A stretch of 64,000 bases of DNA from Dicaeum eximium (lineage: Eukaryota > Chordata > Aves > Passeriformes > Dicaeidae): NCBI GenBank assembly GCA_013396995.1, contig VWZP01005668.1:1318806-1382805 (forward strand), read 5' to 3'. Position numbers and translations under genes: made by a program. Positions 62,430 to 64,000 of the stretch are shown one piece after another. Below the pieces are notes generated by a model that searched no databases, was not told the origin of the DNA, and worked only from the letters and a program-made list of their open reading frames with translations. Positions within the stretch are counted from its first letter, which is position 1, and each line of letters begins with the position of its first letter.

Positions 62430-64000
62430 AAGATGAATATGTGAAAGCATGAAGGAAATACTCAGCCTATATATATGCATATGTGCAGGAATTATATCTA
62501 TATAAATATGAACCAAGCTATATATATAGTGTACATGTCTCCTTCATAACCACTGACCTTTGGCAAATCTGTTTATATTGCCCATTTGATTTAGTCTGTA
62601 TGAACTATGCAGCAACTGTTTTTAAATATAACCAATTTTATTAGGATACTTATTGCAGAATAATTACATTGCAAATGTTTATTGAAAACAAGTATGATTT
62701 ACAGAGCTCTAATGATTCTTTTGGAAAACTATATCTGTTAAGTTTTAATGAATACTTATTTAAAATCAGACATTGGATTTTCATATACATTACTGCTAAG
62801 CTCCATATTAAATATATTCGGGCTGTGACTGATTCATCTCTTTTATTTTTTACAGATGGAGGATACTGTTTATTTTCCTGTGACCAAGATTTGTTTAAAT
62901 TATATAGACAATTCAAGGAGGATAATAATTCCTATATTAAATGTTGATAATTTACAGTAATTAAATTATTTTTTGCAAATAGAGTAGAAATTCTAGTTAA
63001 TATATTCAGCATCTCTCATTAATTCTACCACAGGTTGTATAAATACACTGAAAATAGACTATGACACACCTGTCCTGGTTTCTGTCCAATCCTGCACTTC
63101 ACTAAGCTACACTCTGGGCAGATGTAAAAAATCAGACTGTTAAAGTTTACAAACATACAAAATTGGATGAAAGGTACATTTGATATCATATGTATTAAAT
63201 TCAACTGATTACATGAAGAGATCAAATGCAGGATTGCTGCTCTTTACCACTCACATAACTTCCTTAATAAAACAGACTATGATTCCTTGAAATGAAACTT
63301 CCGTTGTCACTTCATCAAAAGAAAATACCTGATTAATTCAGTTTCTTTTGGCTTCCTTTAAAGTTTCTTACAGCTGCTGTTTTCACAGCAGCAATAATGG
63401 GAAACACTTTCCTAAACTTCATGTCCTTTTCCAATCTTTCTATACATTTTATTTCTCTAAGTGTATGAAGAGATAGAAAAATGATATATGAAAAAAACTC
63501 AACAGCACATGTAAAATTGCACATTGTTGAATATTTGGTTTATTGCATTCAAATTACTATATTAAGTACATTCCTTCGTGAGACAGAGAATGTTGTTCTG
63601 ACTGCTTGTATTACCTGATTAGTGAAACACCCTTCAATACAATTTATAAATAGTAATACATGGAAATGACATTAATTCAATAATTGTGTTGACAAAGAAA
63701 TTGTTACTGATAAAGTACTCTTTGGTATTCTTTAATTTCGCCATTGAAATTTCTTCATCAAGTAATTCTTCGATTATATTTTTTCTCCATAAAGCCTGAT
63801 ATTCTTTCAAAATAAAGAAAAACATAATGTAAAAGATAAACTGACTTCACCTTATTGCTTATAATCAATCATTTATTAATAAAGTATTTCAGATGTAATT
63901 CAAAACAAGTTGTAAGGGAAAGAAATAATTTAAAAGTCTGGTAAGATTGTCAAGTAAGGTTTAAAGCTCTAATCAACTAGGAAGGAAGTAAGGTAAGTAA
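62430..64000. other. AT-rich non-coding DNA to window end
   Basis: No gene or named repeat. CCTGTCCTGGTTTCTGTCC near 63070 resembles an LTR opening but is not followed by recognisable LTR sequence. Confidence 0.55.

Overview
This is 64 kb of nuclear DNA from a bird, with the songbird (passerine) lineage most likely. The evidence is the repeat content. At least eight fragments of the avian LINE CR1 are present, most ending in the CR1 3' tail (CCTTCCAACC followed by degenerate ATTCTATG units). There are also avian-style endogenous retrovirus LTRs, and no mammalian SINEs or L1. The base composition is AT-rich, with single N positions at 18495, 31800 and 38199, as in a draft assembly. The passerine assignment is an inference from the LTR types and is less certain than 'bird'.

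I can support no host protein-coding gene, exon, tRNA, rRNA or small RNA gene anywhere in the window. Open frames of 60-205 codons occur on both strands at the rate expected by chance. The longest ones lie in GC-rich repeats: the 205-codon frame is inside a solo LTR, and a 131-codon minus-strand frame is decayed CR1 ORF2. The window is a gene desert or lies inside a very large intron; the sequence alone cannot separate these.

Layout. 1-2.8 kb: AT-rich DNA with a 24-bp tandem duplication (749-796) and two reverse-strand CR1 tails (868-1000, 2393-2465). 2830-3483: a complete solo LTR with a perfect 5-bp target duplication, the best-preserved element in the window. 3.5-8.2 kb: unique DNA with a TTCC microsatellite and an unexplained CpG-dense patch near 5.8 kb. 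8219-8448: CR1. 8.5-12.9 kb: mostly unique, with a 44-bp-period duplication. 12.96-13.9 kb: a nested 82-nt hairpin followed by a CpG-containing, probably ERVK-type, LTR-like block. 14-27 kb: unique AT-rich DNA with an ancient amniote repeat near 17.05 kb, a compound AT/GT microsatellite at 22.35 kb and a possible old CR1 at 24.4 kb. 27.27-27.92 kb: reverse-strand CR1 ORF2 remnant, endonuclease joined to reverse transcriptase by an internal deletion. 28.9-29.3 kb: an unassigned GC-rich islet. 30-43 kb: mostly unique, with an AT palindrome, a 31-bp duplication, a CR1 3' end at 33.2 kb and a CCCTTT hexamer repeat at 38.2 kb. 43.6-44.8 kb: a nest of CR1, probable ERVL-type LTR, and CR1, all in plus orientation. 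45-64 kb: unique DNA with a perfect 21-bp snap-back palindrome at 54.34 kb and a CR1 3' end at 55.3 kb.

No genes work together here. What can be read is a record of retrotransposition (CR1, ERV), solo-LTR recombination, small tandem duplications, and one probable template-switch palindrome. I found no new gene system. The items most worth a second look are the 54.34 kb palindrome, the solo LTR and the 12.96 kb nested hairpin.
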